Positions 27,001-38,250 of a stretch of 64,000 nucleotides of DNA are shown piece after piece. Positions within the stretch are counted from its first letter, which is position 1, and each line of letters starts with the position of its first letter. The stretch comes from Vespa crabro (taxonomy: Eukaryota; Arthropoda; Insecta; Hymenoptera; Vespidae). The stretch lies in contig NC_060956.1 of NCBI RefSeq assembly GCF_910589235.1, forward strand, positions 14,452,499 through 14,516,498, given 5' to 3'. The position numbers and the translations under genes were made by a program. The notes under the pieces were generated by a model. It saw only the letters and a program-made list of their open reading frames with translations, searched no databases and was not told where the DNA came from.

Positions 27001-30000
27001 TTATTTAACTCAAGAATAAAATTAAGAAAATGCAAATTTTCATCTATGCAATCTACCTTTTTAGAATTGCTGTCTTCAACTTTGTTTACAGCAGAATTGA
27101 TACTTTGAACAGATGACTTTTCTTTTGATATGGTAGAATTTAATACATGTGAATTAGGTATATCACTTTGCGTGTTATGCCAAGTCTGGTTATCACCAGA
27201 TGTATCATTAGCTTCATCACAATCTGATTGTTCATCAGATGTGAGTAATAGTTGTGGAATTGGCTTCTTTAAGACTCTTCCTGTATACACTCTACGTAAA
27301 TCGTTTAACGTAGATGTTGGTTTAGTCTGAACATCTGGTCCTAGCGATCCAGCATCCAAGCTCTACAATGTACAATGATTTCTATCTAGATAACGATTTT
27401 CCCATTTACAAAACACATAAGAAAATTTACTGTACATATAATGGTCAGGGACAGCAATAAATTCTACTATTGTTATAGATAACAAAGGAAAATGTCTTAT
27501 CCGTGACTTCTACATTTTCACATTATCTTATAAAAAAAAAAAAAAAAGAAAAAAAGAAAAAAAAAGAAAAAAAAAGGAAAACAAAAGAAAAAAATCACTG
27601 TATTGTTTATTTGACTACTCATAATCTGTCACTTTATTAATGTGTATTTTCTTACCAACGTGACAGCTTGAGTAATTTCATATAAATAAGTTATGTAATA
27701 CATAACAGGAGCGATTTTTTAATGACTAAATCTTTGTCAACTCTACAGAAACAAAGACTTACATAAGCACGATGAATGATGTCGAGTACACCATTGTTAT
27801 TTGCAGCGTTGTTTTCATAAAGAGTAGTTCCAATATTCATCGCATAGACACCAGGACCGATTTTCTCCATCTTGGTACCGTCCGAAGCGGCGTGACAAGT
27901 AAAATGAAGAGGTTCAACCTGAATTACATTAATAAAACACAAATAATTAATACTACATCTTTTATAATCGTTCTTGATTATTAAATGTGTAAAAGCAAGA
28001 AATAAGAGCAATTAAAAAAAATAGTATATTACCTCAAGAAGACCTTTCATATTATGATTGCTACAAAGAGCCTTTAGTTTGCTAGGTACAATAAGTTCGC
28101 TAGCTGGATGTGCAGGCAGTGTAAGTAGGTCCCTTAAATCAATAGCATCCTGAGAATATGTAGAATTTGAAGACGTAGCAGCTGAACCTGTTTGATCACC
28201 AGTTACCACAGATGCATAAGTTGTAGTCATTGAACTGCATTTGGATGGTACTGGTGGATCAAGATCAAAAAGCTCCGTTTCAAATGGAGTATTGTACAAG
28301 CCGAATCTTTAAAAGATAACAATACAATATTAGTTTCAATAATATCTATTATAATTGCAATTTGTGTGTATACATATGATTCATATGATTTATACCTTGT
28401 TGCGAGTAATAAATGATAAGGATTTACTCTATTTGACATTTCAGCAGCAATATGCTGCACTAAAGCAGCGCATTGTTGTGCTACATTGTGGTTCCTATCC
28501 AATGGTAAAAATCGCGTAATCAATAACTGAAGCCATCTCAATGATCCAGCCCATTGGACTTCTACAATCGATGGTAGCAAAGTTACCAAAACTGAAAGTG
28601 TAGCTTCGTCAAAAGATTGAGATGGTGGATCTTCTAAGTTATAAAAACCTCTGTAAAAAAATAGAGAAAGAAAGAGAGAGCAAAAGAAAAAAATTAAATT
28701 AGCAATGATTTTGGAAAATCAACGGAATTGTATATAAGTTACTTACCCGCTACACAAAATAATTAATTTTACACATTTATGTGCTATACTTCTACCGGCG
28801 TGGAGAAGACAAGTTTTTAATAAATTTGGTAAATGCCCTTGAACACAGCGTATAGTTTCCAATTGAAATGCTTTTATTTCAGCATTATTTTGAGTGCCAC
28901 GTAATCTGGTTAATCTTATTGATGCTACCCATATAAGAATATCTAATGCAATGGACTGTGTAACGGTGGATCTATAAATATTAATATAAATATAAATATA
29001 AATATAAATATAAATATAAATATAAATATAAATATAAATATAAATATAAATACATATATTAGGTGGACAGGAAAGTAATGTCGCTTTCTTAAATTAAATT
29101 CAAACGAATAAATTTTTAACAAGTTTTTATTTTTAATTACAATCAAATACCGACAGGTGCAGAAACGACATTACTTTCCGGTCCCCCGGATATATATATA
29201 TATATAAAATATTATATATAAAATATAATAATTATATATATATATATAAAATATTGTGTTTACGTGTAACACACGATATAGTAGCTCATTTTTACTTTTA
29301 TTTAGTGTTATACATACTTATCTGACATCTGCAAACAAGCAATATTTAATAATCTGTCGAAAAATAATTTAGATTCTAACATAGCACATCTTTGTGCTTT
29401 TCCATTTGGTATGTTTGTAGGGTATACTGATCTCACGGTTATCGATATTTCATGAATCCAATCACATCCTTAAAGAAAAATTATAAAAATAAGATAATAC
29501 GGAATAAAAATCTTGCACAAGTAACTTACATTAATTAATGCTCACCTATATAACATTCAACAGTACTACCAGGAATTAACGGTCGTACTTCTATTATTCT
29601 TAATTTTTTTGAAGTTGGAGGCTTACTATCTGATGAATTACTTTTTGATTTTGTCGCCTATAAACGAAAGATAATAGTAACAACAAATTACCAACACTGA
29701 TATTTAATAAAACGTTTTCTTACCCCATCCTTTGTAGGATCAATCAGTGCTTTAATATGTACAAGAAGAGTTCTAGCTTTGGAATGGAACAATTTTGGAC
29801 TTGTAAGAGTAACACAACCAGATCGACAGGATAGATCCATGCAATGATGTAAATCAATTGGCCCGCATAATATTTCTGTATTATGTTGACGTTGATATTC
29901 ATCTGTAATAACTGGATTTTCTCCTTTCGGTTCATTATTTATATTGAAGTCTATTCTTTCATCCACCGGAGTGAGTGGCGATTTTTGATGTCCAATTCTT

Positions 30001-33000
30001 CTTATATTTTGTTTCAGTAAAGTAACTTGAATTATTGGTAATTCCTGACAGAACGACTGCAGATTAAAATGTACATCAATATGTCCTATGTTTTCAGCTG
30101 CACTACGTGGTAACGTTAGTTCGAACACATGTTCGTCCCAAGTGGTCCTACATAAAAAATATAAAGTGAAAAAATACAAAATGTTTCGATCATTTTAATA
30201 AAAAGAAAATATACAAAAATATAAACGTCTATTAAAATAAACAACATACGTATCATTTTGTAAGCGCCATGTCCGTGTATGATTTTGATCTTCCGATTGA
30301 TGGTGTTGTGGATGACGACGCTGTCTTTGTGCTTGCATTATTTCACTCCAACAAGGTGGAACAGTAGCCCCATACGCTGGTGAATGTCTATCAAACCTCG
30401 TGAGTTCATGAAGACTTCGTAAATCTGTATATGATAAATTTGGCCTATGTGCTATTATTGAATCCCTAAAAGTATTTTTATTTTATTGTAACAAAATATG
30501 TATATATCATTCTTGTTTTTAGTATTGTATTGTTTAATATTAAATAAAGTGTAGTATTATTTATTTTTAATAGCCATTTCTTCTTTATAATATTTTATAC
30601 ATACTGTACATTGGTGCAACCTTCTTCTATAACCATATTAACATCCTCAATGTCTTCTTTTTCTTCTGTATAACTTTCCTCTTCTGAAGTAACAAAAAAG
30701 TAAAGGGCTCCATCATCAGTGCATGCACATAGTCTCTCTAAGCCTAAAAAAAATTGTAAATTTGTAGTCATTTATAGTCAAATTTGTCATATGAATTTTA
30801 TTAATGTAAATTTAAACATACTGTTACAATAAGCCACTGAAATGAATTTTCGGCCATCTAATTTGGCTTCATTAACAGTTTTTAAGGTATTTAGATTCAA
30901 TAATCTAATTACACCATCTTTACATACGAGAGCTATTTGACCAGATGGTTCTTGAATATTAGAATTAGTGGAAGAATTAGTAATAGCATTAATTCCATGT
31001 AATATATTTTTGCTTTTTTCTTGAAATGGTAATAGCACATGTTCAATCGGAGCTTGTTCAGAAGGTAATTCTCTTTTTACGATAGGTTCTGATGCAACTC
31101 TAACTACTTGTCCTGAGAAATCCAGAGCATATACAAGTATGATAACATTCGTATTTTCTATATTATTACGTATTTCACCATTCATTAATCTTCCAGCTTC
31201 GTGATGATCCCAATACATGTAATTTTTTTGTGGAAAGAATGTACGCTCCTCATCAATTTCCATTTTTGTGGATATAGAAGTAAGTGAAGATTCACTAGAA
31301 GTATCTTCTAATATTGGACACATTGCAACATATAAGTATCTTCCATCCTTAGATGGTATAATAGATGTAATTCTAAGATTATCCGGTGCATCAATAGAAA
31401 CTGTTTTTATAACCACTAGTTCTGATTTTGACATTTTCACCATATCAATAGGTTTCTTGTTTGCTGTTAAATCAGATGTTGATGCAAATTGTTCTACTCC
31501 ATTACTGGTATTTAAATTAACAGCATGGAATGGGCTTAAAGTTGATGAAACCGTCATTCCTATTGGTGTAGGATAAATACCATTGGAAGATGATGCAGTG
31601 AGAACAGTTGTGGGAACTGTACCATCAAAATGTGATCCGACAACCGTATCCGAATCGACATCTTCAATAACTGGTACTTCATATAAAAATTTACCAAGGA
31701 AAAGTTCTGGATACAAACTTTCTTGTCTTTCACCATTTGAGCTAGCACTGGTTCCAGTCCCAGAAAGAGTCTTCTTAGTTTTTGAATCTTTAGAATTTTC
31801 TTCCTTTGTGGATTGTGTCGATACTGCTTTGTGATGAAAATCATACAGTACTAAATAATGAGACTTCGAAGGGGCATACCTATCACCGGCAACCTTCATT
31901 ATATCCAATGTATCACTGGCAGCACTATTTACACTGTTCATTGCTCGTACTAGAGACGATGACGAAGCAAGATCCGTTGATGATGACCACACATTTTCTA
32001 AAGTTCTCAATTGCGAAGGATTAGTCACTGTCGCTGTAACACCACACACCAAACAAGGTCTAATCTTTGAACCAGAAGAATCCATTTGTATGGATGATGT
32101 TGTTGAACAAGCACTTTTGGAGTCTTTCTTGCAAGATTTAGAAGCACCAACTATTGATAGCGCTGTTAATTGTAAGTTATGGGTCACCAAAGATTTATAA
32201 TCAGAAAGAAGATCAGAATCTGAACTATTTGCTAAATATAAAGAGGTCAAGTTCCTTACAGCAGAAAACTGTATAGTTTCTTTATTGTTTATTTCTTGAT
32301 CAGAAGATGCAATGTAAAAGTCTACTTCTCTCTATAACAATAATTATCCAATATTACAATGTTTCCATAACACAGTACTATTTCAAATATTCAAATTTTA
32401 CCTTTAATTGATTTGTTACATTCCAAACATTAACATGACCATTACATGAAGTTGTAGCTACTAAGCCAGAGACATTTGTTGTTCCTATGATATCTACATT
32501 GCTGTATGCACGTGCTGGAGCAGTTGCAAGTGTAACAGATAATGGTACATTCTGCGTATATTCTCGTTTAACAAAAGGGCACGCAGGAGAGTGCCTTTCA
32601 TGCTCTGACCATGGTTCGTCTGTTGGTTCCCAACAAACCAAGCAAACTTTACATGTAAAGCACATTGCTCTGTCATCACCCGATGCATTCGGTTGGTAAT
32701 AAAAACCAGCCTGTGCCATTCGATCGGGTAGTGCCCATCTATAAAAGTATTAATTACCCATTAACCTCTAAAAATGATTTACCTTAATATATCATTCATA
32801 GGCACAATTAAAATAATATATCATATTATAACTTCACCCACTTGTAATTCATATGTGGCCATTTTGAAAATGTATCACGTCTAGCTGCTTCGCTAAACAT
32901 TTGTGCTCTATCAGCATTAATGCCACCTTTTAAGACGAGGGTAGGCAATAGGCCATTTAATCTTTCATTAATAGCCCAAGCAATGGGCAAAGCTGGTATG

Positions 33001-34437
33001 TGTCTGTTTTGCCTTTTCAATTCCAAGGCCAATCCTGAACATACTGATCTCAGAGATCCATATGGTAATTCCAAACATATTGTATTCCACTGTAAGATAT
33101 ATGGATCCAGTTGTTTATGTAGTTAGGAGTAATGTTATGATAATGTATCAGATTTGTAATATAAAAAACCATACCTTTTGAGCTTTTATACCTCTCTTCT
33201 GATTCACTTGGGCAGCAAGAATTTTAGCTGATAATTCTTGTAAAACTTCTTGTACATGATCAATCCCTGGTAAATCTATATATCGTAAACATTGATGTAA
33301 TAATGTAGCTTCAGAGAGCAAAAGTTCTAATTTTATAACATCTTCACTACGTGAGACAGGAGTTTGTAAAATGGAGTCCAGCAACAGGACACCATTATAA
33401 TCGCTACGTACACCTATGCCACTTCCATCAGTATATAATACCTTATCTATACCTTCACCTAGATATATACCTTGTAACTTTTTATTTGGTTTACCTAAAG
33501 AAACAAAAATTCTTTTTATAGACAACCTTTTAATTACATATAAAATTTGAAATTATTTATATATTTCAACTTTATATTTGATATTGTCATATAAGCGTTA
33601 ATTAAATTTGAGATTATTTATATATTTCAACTTTGTATTTGATATTGTCATATAAGCATTCTATATTATTTTTCTACATTATACATAAACAAATTAAGTT
33701 AACATTAAAGTCAAGAATTATTATATCACAATGTCATTTTAAATACTGTCATATTACTTAAGTATGATGCAAAAATTAAATAATATATAATATTTTATTT
33801 AAAAGATAAAAGATAGTAATAAATGATACATAGATATGATACACAATACAATTATTATCTTTTGATAAATTATAAGAATATTGTGGATAATAATAAAAAT
33901 AAATAAAAAACTGTTAGATAAGCAAATAAGTATGACTAAGATATTGCAAACTCTGTATAGATTTTATTGACACGATATAGAACAATAAAGAAATAGCTAT
34001 AATCTTGTTTCTTTTTGAAATATTAAATGTATTGATAGATGCATTATCTCAATTATAAATCGATTATTGTATCTGAAAGAAGAAACGATAACGGAAAAAA
34101 CTGTAATCATTCCTGACGTTTAACGCACGTATACGACCTTGACCATGAAATTCAAACGAATACCGCTTAAAAATCAAAAGCATAATAAAAGATTTTGTAA
34201 AGCGAACATTTGATTTTCTTATAAGTTAAATGTATCGCGCGCAAGATCAAAATGCATACCTGAAAGAGAACTTTTTTGCAAAATTACGCCAGAGTTGACA
34301 TCAAATACGTATACTTGCGCCTTGCTAGTATTAATCAGTAATACATTTAAATTCGCATGATAGATTATGCTTTTACACTCGGCGTCCACATTCAAATATC
34401 CGTCTTCTTTTAATAACCACGGATCATCATCAGCCAT
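13061..34437 (-). CDS. Bruce: BIRC6/BRUCE, giant BIR- and UBC-domain inhibitor of apoptosis
   Basis: A cytoplasmic and trans-Golgi hybrid E2/E3 ubiquitin ligase that restrains apoptosis by binding and ubiquitinating caspases and pro-apoptotic IAP antagonists; in Drosophila, Bruce limits Reaper/Grim killing and caspase activity in spermatids (family knowledge). About 51 coding exons give roughly 4,700 residues, the usual length for the family. The BIR domain (about residues 220-310) shows the full zinc set CX2CX16HX6C in MCFTCKVC...EHERHSPACPF. The UBC domain near the C-terminus has the E2 signature NDGKVCLSVL with its catalytic Cys. I chose the start at MADDDPWLL (34437), whose context AGCAAAATGGC is good; an in-frame upstream ATG at 34464 (MRFVNRISK) is possible. 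The stop is at 13061. Most introns are 60-150 bases; the longest are intron 1 (about 760) and the one at 26328-27056. The frame appears intact throughout. Confidence 0.97.
13469..14553 (-). CDS. Bruce: BIRC6 exons carrying the UBC (E2) domain
   Basis: Four exons (14332-14553, 13960-14199, 13689-13877, 13469-13603) encode the ubiquitin-conjugating fold. The landmarks are GPAETPYANGCFEFDVYFP, PNSPML, HTVRFNPNLYNDGKVCLSVL and NTWHGRPEEKW. The catalytic Cys codon is at 14032-14030. The downstream helices (WIRDMELRGSD) complete the family-specific extension. Catalytic and HPN-like residues appear intact, so E2 activity is expected. Confidence 0.95.
14676..16019 (-). CDS. Bruce: Large BIRC6 exon before the UBC domain
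   Basis: This 1.34-kb exon encodes predominantly helical sequence (for example LLRLALGVSDD, LPFQVLKQLLDA, GAMLLLLNCLAIF) with disordered acidic linkers, and ends VEQRYLEVMKNLRF, the lead-in to the E2 domain. It belongs to the helical scaffold that dimerises in this family (family knowledge). Confidence 0.88.
16441..16500 (+). repeat. TA/TG microsatellite in a BIRC6 intron
   Basis: A self-complementary run of TA with TG and CA interruptions, about 60 bases long, in the intron between the exons at 16091 and 16550. Confidence 0.85.
19526..19575 (+). repeat. (TAA)n microsatellite in a BIRC6 intron
   Basis: About 16 TAA/ATA trinucleotides between the exons at 19213 and 19640. Confidence 0.95.
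25950..26007 (+). repeat. (GGAT)n plus GA microsatellite in a BIRC6 intron
   Basis: About ten GGAT units are followed by a short GA run, close to the 3' end (in plus coordinates) of the intron between the exons at 25678 and 26028. It is one of the very few GA tracts inside BIRC6. Confidence 0.92.
26328..27056. other. Long AT-rich BIRC6 intron
   Basis: A 730-base intron with no repeat array and no open frame worth reporting. Besides intron 1 it is the largest intron in the gene. Confidence 0.7.
28980..29052 (+). repeat. (TATAAA)n hexanucleotide repeat
   Basis: About eleven units of TATAAA/AATATA, directly abutting the left end of the mariner-like element in the same BIRC6 intron. Confidence 0.93.
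29059..29190. mobile_element. Short mariner-type inverted-repeat element (MITE-like), non-coding
   Basis: The left end reads GGACAGGAAAGTAATGTCG (about 29065-29083). The right end, read on the other strand, reads GGACCGGAAAGTAATGTCG. The two arms are almost perfect inverted repeats about 28 bases long, flanked by TATA-type sequence consistent with a TA target duplication. AAAGTAATGTCG inside the terminal repeat is characteristic of mariner-family ends in insects. Only about 70 AT-rich bases separate the arms, so there is no transposase; it is an internally deleted or MITE copy. It lies in the intron between the exons at 28747-28973 and 29318-29469 and does not disturb the reading frame. Confidence 0.8.
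30822..32331 (-). CDS. Bruce: Large BIRC6 exon, N-terminal propeller and linker
   Basis: This 1.5-kb exon begins REVDFYIASS and ends AYCN. It encodes Ser/Thr-rich linker sequence with blade-like segments such as DGRYLYVAMCP and GQIALVCKDGVIRLLNLN, consistent with the WD40-like propeller described for the family. A CLVCG motif near its start could bind a metal, but only one CxxC is present there. Confidence 0.85.
32402..33089 (-). CDS. Bruce: BIRC6 exons carrying the BIR domain
   Basis: Two exons (32842-33089 and 32402-32738) join inside a Lys codon to read WPHMNYKWALPDRMAQAGF, followed by the zinc-binding part (CFTC, then H in SEHERH, then C in SPACPF). The BIR fold binds IAP-binding motifs of caspases and their antagonists. 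The stretch after it (QNVPLSVTLATAPARAY) is typical of the BIRC6 family, in which the BIR is inserted in a WD40-like beta-propeller. Confidence 0.95.
33497..34259. other. BIRC6 intron 1
   Basis: A 760-base AT-rich intron, the longest in the gene. Apart from the 61-bp tandem duplication, nothing coding or structured is apparent. Confidence 0.75.
33543..33660 (+). repeat. Two-copy tandem duplication, 61-bp period
   Basis: Copy one (33543-33599) and copy two (33604-33660) differ at three positions over 57 bases. It lies in BIRC6 intron 1 and is AT-rich and non-coding. Confidence 0.9.
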
Positions 34438-35516
34438 TTTGCTTATACGATTTACAAATCTCAAAAATTTGTCTATTGCACGAACATCACAAAAAACATG
34501 GCTTACTCGTCACCGCCATCTTTGAATAGGACGTCACCAAATCATCCTGTAGATGGATAATTACCGTTTCTCAGTAGTAGAGATGCTATCGATATGTATC
34601 GCTAGATACGACCGTTTTTCAATAAAAAAAATTTCCTGATATATATATGTATACATACATACAATCGCTGTGCATTGAAAAGAACATGAAGGATTATATA
34701 AAAGAATTGAACCAATGATAAAAATAAAAATGGAAATATTTAGAAGTTAAAATAAACTAGTGGTAACAATGAGAAGAGATTCACATATTACTAATAGTTA
34801 TTTACAAAATACTTAACACAATAAGTTAGTAAATTCGCTATATTTGAACTCTAAGAGTATACTTATGTAAGAAAAAATTAAATAAAGAAAATTAATATCT
34901 AATATAATATATATGATATAATTAAAGATCATATTATCTGTCACACAATCATACTATTTTTTAAATCAATTTAATGATAATGCAATTACTCGATTATTTT
35001 TTCAAAAAATTTCACAAATCAAGTTTACTAAGAACATAATATCAATAATTATCAACCAATCGCAACGAACTTAACATTTTTCTTAAAGGAATATTCTTAT
35101 TGGCTATTGGACACTCTAATTAATTTTTCATATTCTATTGGACATGATATTTACGTTACAAAGATGGTTTAAGGATAAATAAAAAATTGTTGTTTACTAT
35201 TTTTGCTTTTATATGTTAATTATCTATCTTAATTTAATATAAACGTAAAATTTTAATGAATCTGAAAAAGTATCGAAACTTACTAAAATGTTTAAATAAT
35301 AGAAATTTTTTATACAAATGTCAATATAAAAATCAAAATTTAGCACTGCAAAAATGTATATATAAAATTTACATAAAAATTAATTACGTAGAGAAAATAA
35401 TAATATAATACAAAAGGATAAATGGGATTGTAATTTTTCATTTGATTATAATTTTATTCATAGATTCTTTCTTCAAATCATTCTTTAATTTTATTCTTGA
35501 GTGTTATTAGTCACAT
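34438..35516. other. BIRC6 5' region and spacer to mRpS5
   Basis: The first 100-150 bases above the BIRC6 start (to about 34560) are the likely 5' UTR and core promoter. They hold a CCGCCATCTTTG stretch resembling a YY1 (GCCATCTT) site at 34513-34524 and a CGTCACC pair. The remaining 900 bases are AT-rich without coding potential. Confidence 0.5.
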
Positions 35517-35522
35517 TTTATT
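35517..35522 (-). terminator. mRpS5: Candidate mRpS5 polyadenylation signal
   Basis: AATAAA on the minus strand 45 bases after the mRpS5 stop codon; a second AATAAA lies at 35494-35489. The distance is typical for a short 3' UTR. Confidence 0.6.
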
Positions 35523-35566
35523 TACAACTAAATAGATTCCTACAATCTTGAAAAAATATTATAAAA

Positions 35567-36248
35567 TTATTCTCCCTTCGCTTCTTTTTCTTCTTGTACC
35601 CGTTTCTTAGACCATAATATTTCTCTTGCTTCTGGATATTTATCAGCAAGGAAACTACGAACCACACCATATTCTGCAAGTAATCTTAATTTAACATCTT
35701 TTTTATTTCTAATACGTTCCATTCTTCTTTGACGTATAATCCAAGAATCAAGCTTAGTATAAAATGGAGGAAGTTTCTTTTTCTTCAATATAATATTTCC
35801 ATCCATTAAATATTGACTAAAATCTAAAATTTCGTCTGGTTTTATTTCGTCTTCTGTTCTACAACGAGCTGGAGAGGCAACAACGACAGGAAAATCGTCG
35901 TTTTCTTTTCTAAATTCGACCAAATGTAATTGCTTCTCATCCGCCATTTGTTGGAACGTTTTCTATAAATATATAGTATATAATTTATTATTAACAAAGG
36001 ATTAAAATGTTAAAAATTTCTATTATTTCACCTGCTGTAAAAGACCCATCAAAAATGCTTTAACGATGTTTTGATAATTTATAGCACCTTCTACTTTAGC
36101 ATAAATGTCCTTTATACCAATCGCTTGGCAACAACATTTTATCACTCTATGACAAATGAGACCATACCCTTCGTACATCTTATGTACGTATATTTTTGTC
36201 CTTCCGCATTGTGTAAAAAAATCATGCATCACTATATAAACACAATTA

Positions 36249-36303
<55 letters not shown>

Positions 36304-37339
36304 TTATTAATTTTTATATAACTTTACCTAAAGTTATATATAAAAAAGGTAATAATATATATTACCAGTATGATCATTGTATCTATTAAAGTACATCACT
36401 TTGGTTCCAGCTTTTCTCTTGGCTATATTTAGACTCTGTTTTATTTCCTTTGATTTTGCTATGGCATATCCAGCTAATCCGTTTCCATTACCAGTTATAA
36501 CCATTGTGCTAATTCTATTTTTACGTCCTAAATTATGAGTCATAGTGGATACTACCTTAGATTCCAGCACCCATGATTCAAATCCATCAAATGTATCTAG
36601 ACAATAATATTTTGAGTTATATAGTGTATATATTAAATTCTGTAGAAATGAAAGAAAAAAATATTACCTTCACCCACTGGTTCAGGAGGACCTATTTTCA
36701 TGCCTCCAGGTTTATGACTTGTCCAACCACGTTCCAAAGGACTCAATTTAATGGATTTGCGTACTGATATAGAATCACGTAATTTAACAAGTTTTTCTTG
36801 TCTTTCAGGATCCTCTGGTAGTTTCTTCTGAGTCAATATTTCTTTTCCTCTAATAATTGGAATATTTAACCCAGGAAACTGTATTGGAATTCTACCCTGG
36901 CCAATAATTTGACCTTTATTTAAATCCTTTTTCCTTGCCAATCCACGTGCTCTGCCTCTCCGTTTTCCTGCATTGCTAACGCTGGTTACACCTTTCCATA
37001 ATTGTTCAGCAGGACCTATATATTTGTTTAATTATAAGCATAAATAAACGTGATAGAAAAACAAAAAATGAAGGAACAAGTACTTACGTTTATTAAAAAA
37101 TGCCGTACTCCGAGTATTGTCGATTAAGGGAATATGAGACTTTAAAAAATTATGTTTATAAATGGAAGAAAAAATTTTGCTTCCTAAAAGAAAATAAGAT
37201 AGGTAAATATTCTCTATAAAACTAAGATAAAAAAATCTCTATACTGATGAAAACTTTTAAAAAGTATACCATTTTCCACGACATAATAATTTTTTAAAGA
37301 ATTAATTGTTCCAAATAATCTTAATACGCGAGATGCCAT
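35567..37339 (-). CDS. mRpS5: Mitochondrial ribosomal protein S5 (uS5m)
   Basis: A component of the mitochondrial small ribosomal subunit, of the bacterial S5 family. Six exons in transcript order: 37270-37339, 37088-37183, 36668-37015, 36366-36596, 36032-36234, 35567-35962. Phases match at every join and the sum is 447 codons plus stop. The N-terminus (MASRVLRLFGTINSLKN) is basic and amphipathic, like a mitochondrial targeting sequence. The animal-specific basic segment KRRGRARGLARKKDLNKGQ precedes the S5 core: NRISTMVITGNGNGLAGYAIAK, then the Arg/Lys-rich FNRYNDHT, and in the C-terminal half KMYEGYGLICHRVIKCCCQAIGIKD (written here only in part as YEGYGLICHRVIK). A long C-terminal extension rich in Lys/Arg follows, as in animal mRpS5. 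It is head-to-tail with BIRC6 (1.1 kb spacer) and divergent from scarecrow. Confidence 0.95.
36250..36300 (+). repeat. (TA)n microsatellite in an mRpS5 intron
   Basis: About 24 TA units between the fourth and fifth mRpS5 exons. Confidence 0.95.
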
Positions 37340-38250
37340 TTCCTTGATGAAGTAGAAAAAAGTGAGGTTAAGAATTAGAATCAATAGCTTTTAACATGAT
37401 AGAATCATAGATGGTGCTGCATTCTGGAAGACATGCTCAATGCGCAATTTATCACACAGATGTCGATGGTAGCTTTATTGGAACACGAATTATTTTCAAT
37501 CAAACAGAAAGTTATTTTTCCCGCGTTGTTTTTTTCGATGGAAGTCCTAGTCTTTCTATCGTCTCGAATAATCAAAAATTTGTCTTGTATAATCGAAGAT
37601 TAAGCTCTGATACGAACCATAAGATTCGAGATTAATTTCTAAGAAATCGTTTTCAAAGGGAAGATATTGTAAGAGAAAATCGTATTCCAATCTGAGAAAA
37701 AGTCATTATGACGATTTTGGAAATAGATACGAAAAAAAAAGTAAAACGATTTAAGATCTTTTGATAAGCGGATTCATTCTTTGAGCTATCGAAACACTTC
37801 ACCGAAGAAACAAAAAAAACTGCAATGTCGAAAATCGCGAACCCTTCATTCTTCGTTCTTATATCAGTTTAAGATTATCCCAAGTTCGTATTTATCATTC
37901 GTTTCGAAGAAGCAACGCGCAAATAGAAGACTACGCACAAATCACGTTTCACATTACTTTCGCTTTCCAAAATACAGAACACATGATGAATATTCCGAGG
38001 AGAGAGGGAAAGAGAGGAGAAACGTGTCTCCAACCGAAGAACACAAAAAATTATGTGTTAAGGAATAATTTTATCGACGGCACGATCAGAGCCTTTCTAG
38101 CCTCGTCTCGTTTCCCGCAGACTTTCCCGAATCCGCGATCGTCTTCGAAAGAAATAAGGACAGACAGAAGAAAGGAAGAAAGGAAGGAAGAATGGAATGA
38201 AAAGTGGAAGGGCGGTGGTTCAGTTGGAGGAAACGGGGGGGGTTTAGTTA
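37340..38250. other. Intergenic spacer between mRpS5 and scarecrow
   Basis: A divergent spacer. The part nearest mRpS5 should contain its promoter; the rest is moderately AT-rich and then becomes GC-rich near 38080. Open frames seen here have no recognisable homology and no splice context. Confidence 0.5.

Larger units (their letters stand above)
13061..34437 (-). other. Bruce: Exon map of BIRC6 (by eye, a few bases tolerance)
   Basis: Coding exons in transcript order: 34260-34437, 33175-33496, 32842-33089, 32402-32738, 30822-32331, 30605-30743, 30250-30467, 29724-30147, 29546-29656, 29318-29469, 28747-28973, 28397-28650, 28033-28306, 27762-27919, 27057-27363, 26028-26327, 25678-25893, 25443-25606, 25176-25370, 24886-25100, 24547-24800, 24277-24457, 24005-24199, 23779-23915, 23159-23321, 22664-23030, 22441-22569, 22170-22335, 21923-22085, 21603-21836, 21128-21425, 20840-21018, 20573-20765, 20246-20472, 19640-20166, 19213-19487, 18829-19090, 18421-18712, 17946-18329, 17713-17857, 17446-17623, 17221-17368, 16860-17100, 16550-16772, 16091-16312, 14676-16019, 14332-14553, 13960-14199, 13689-13877, 13469-13603, 13061-13347. 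Phase was checked explicitly for exons 3 to 7. Alternative splicing cannot be judged. Confidence 0.8.

Noticed and set aside
28980..29052. Hexanucleotide array as part of the mariner element
   Set aside because: It lies outside the inverted repeats and has simple-repeat structure, so it is annotated separately.
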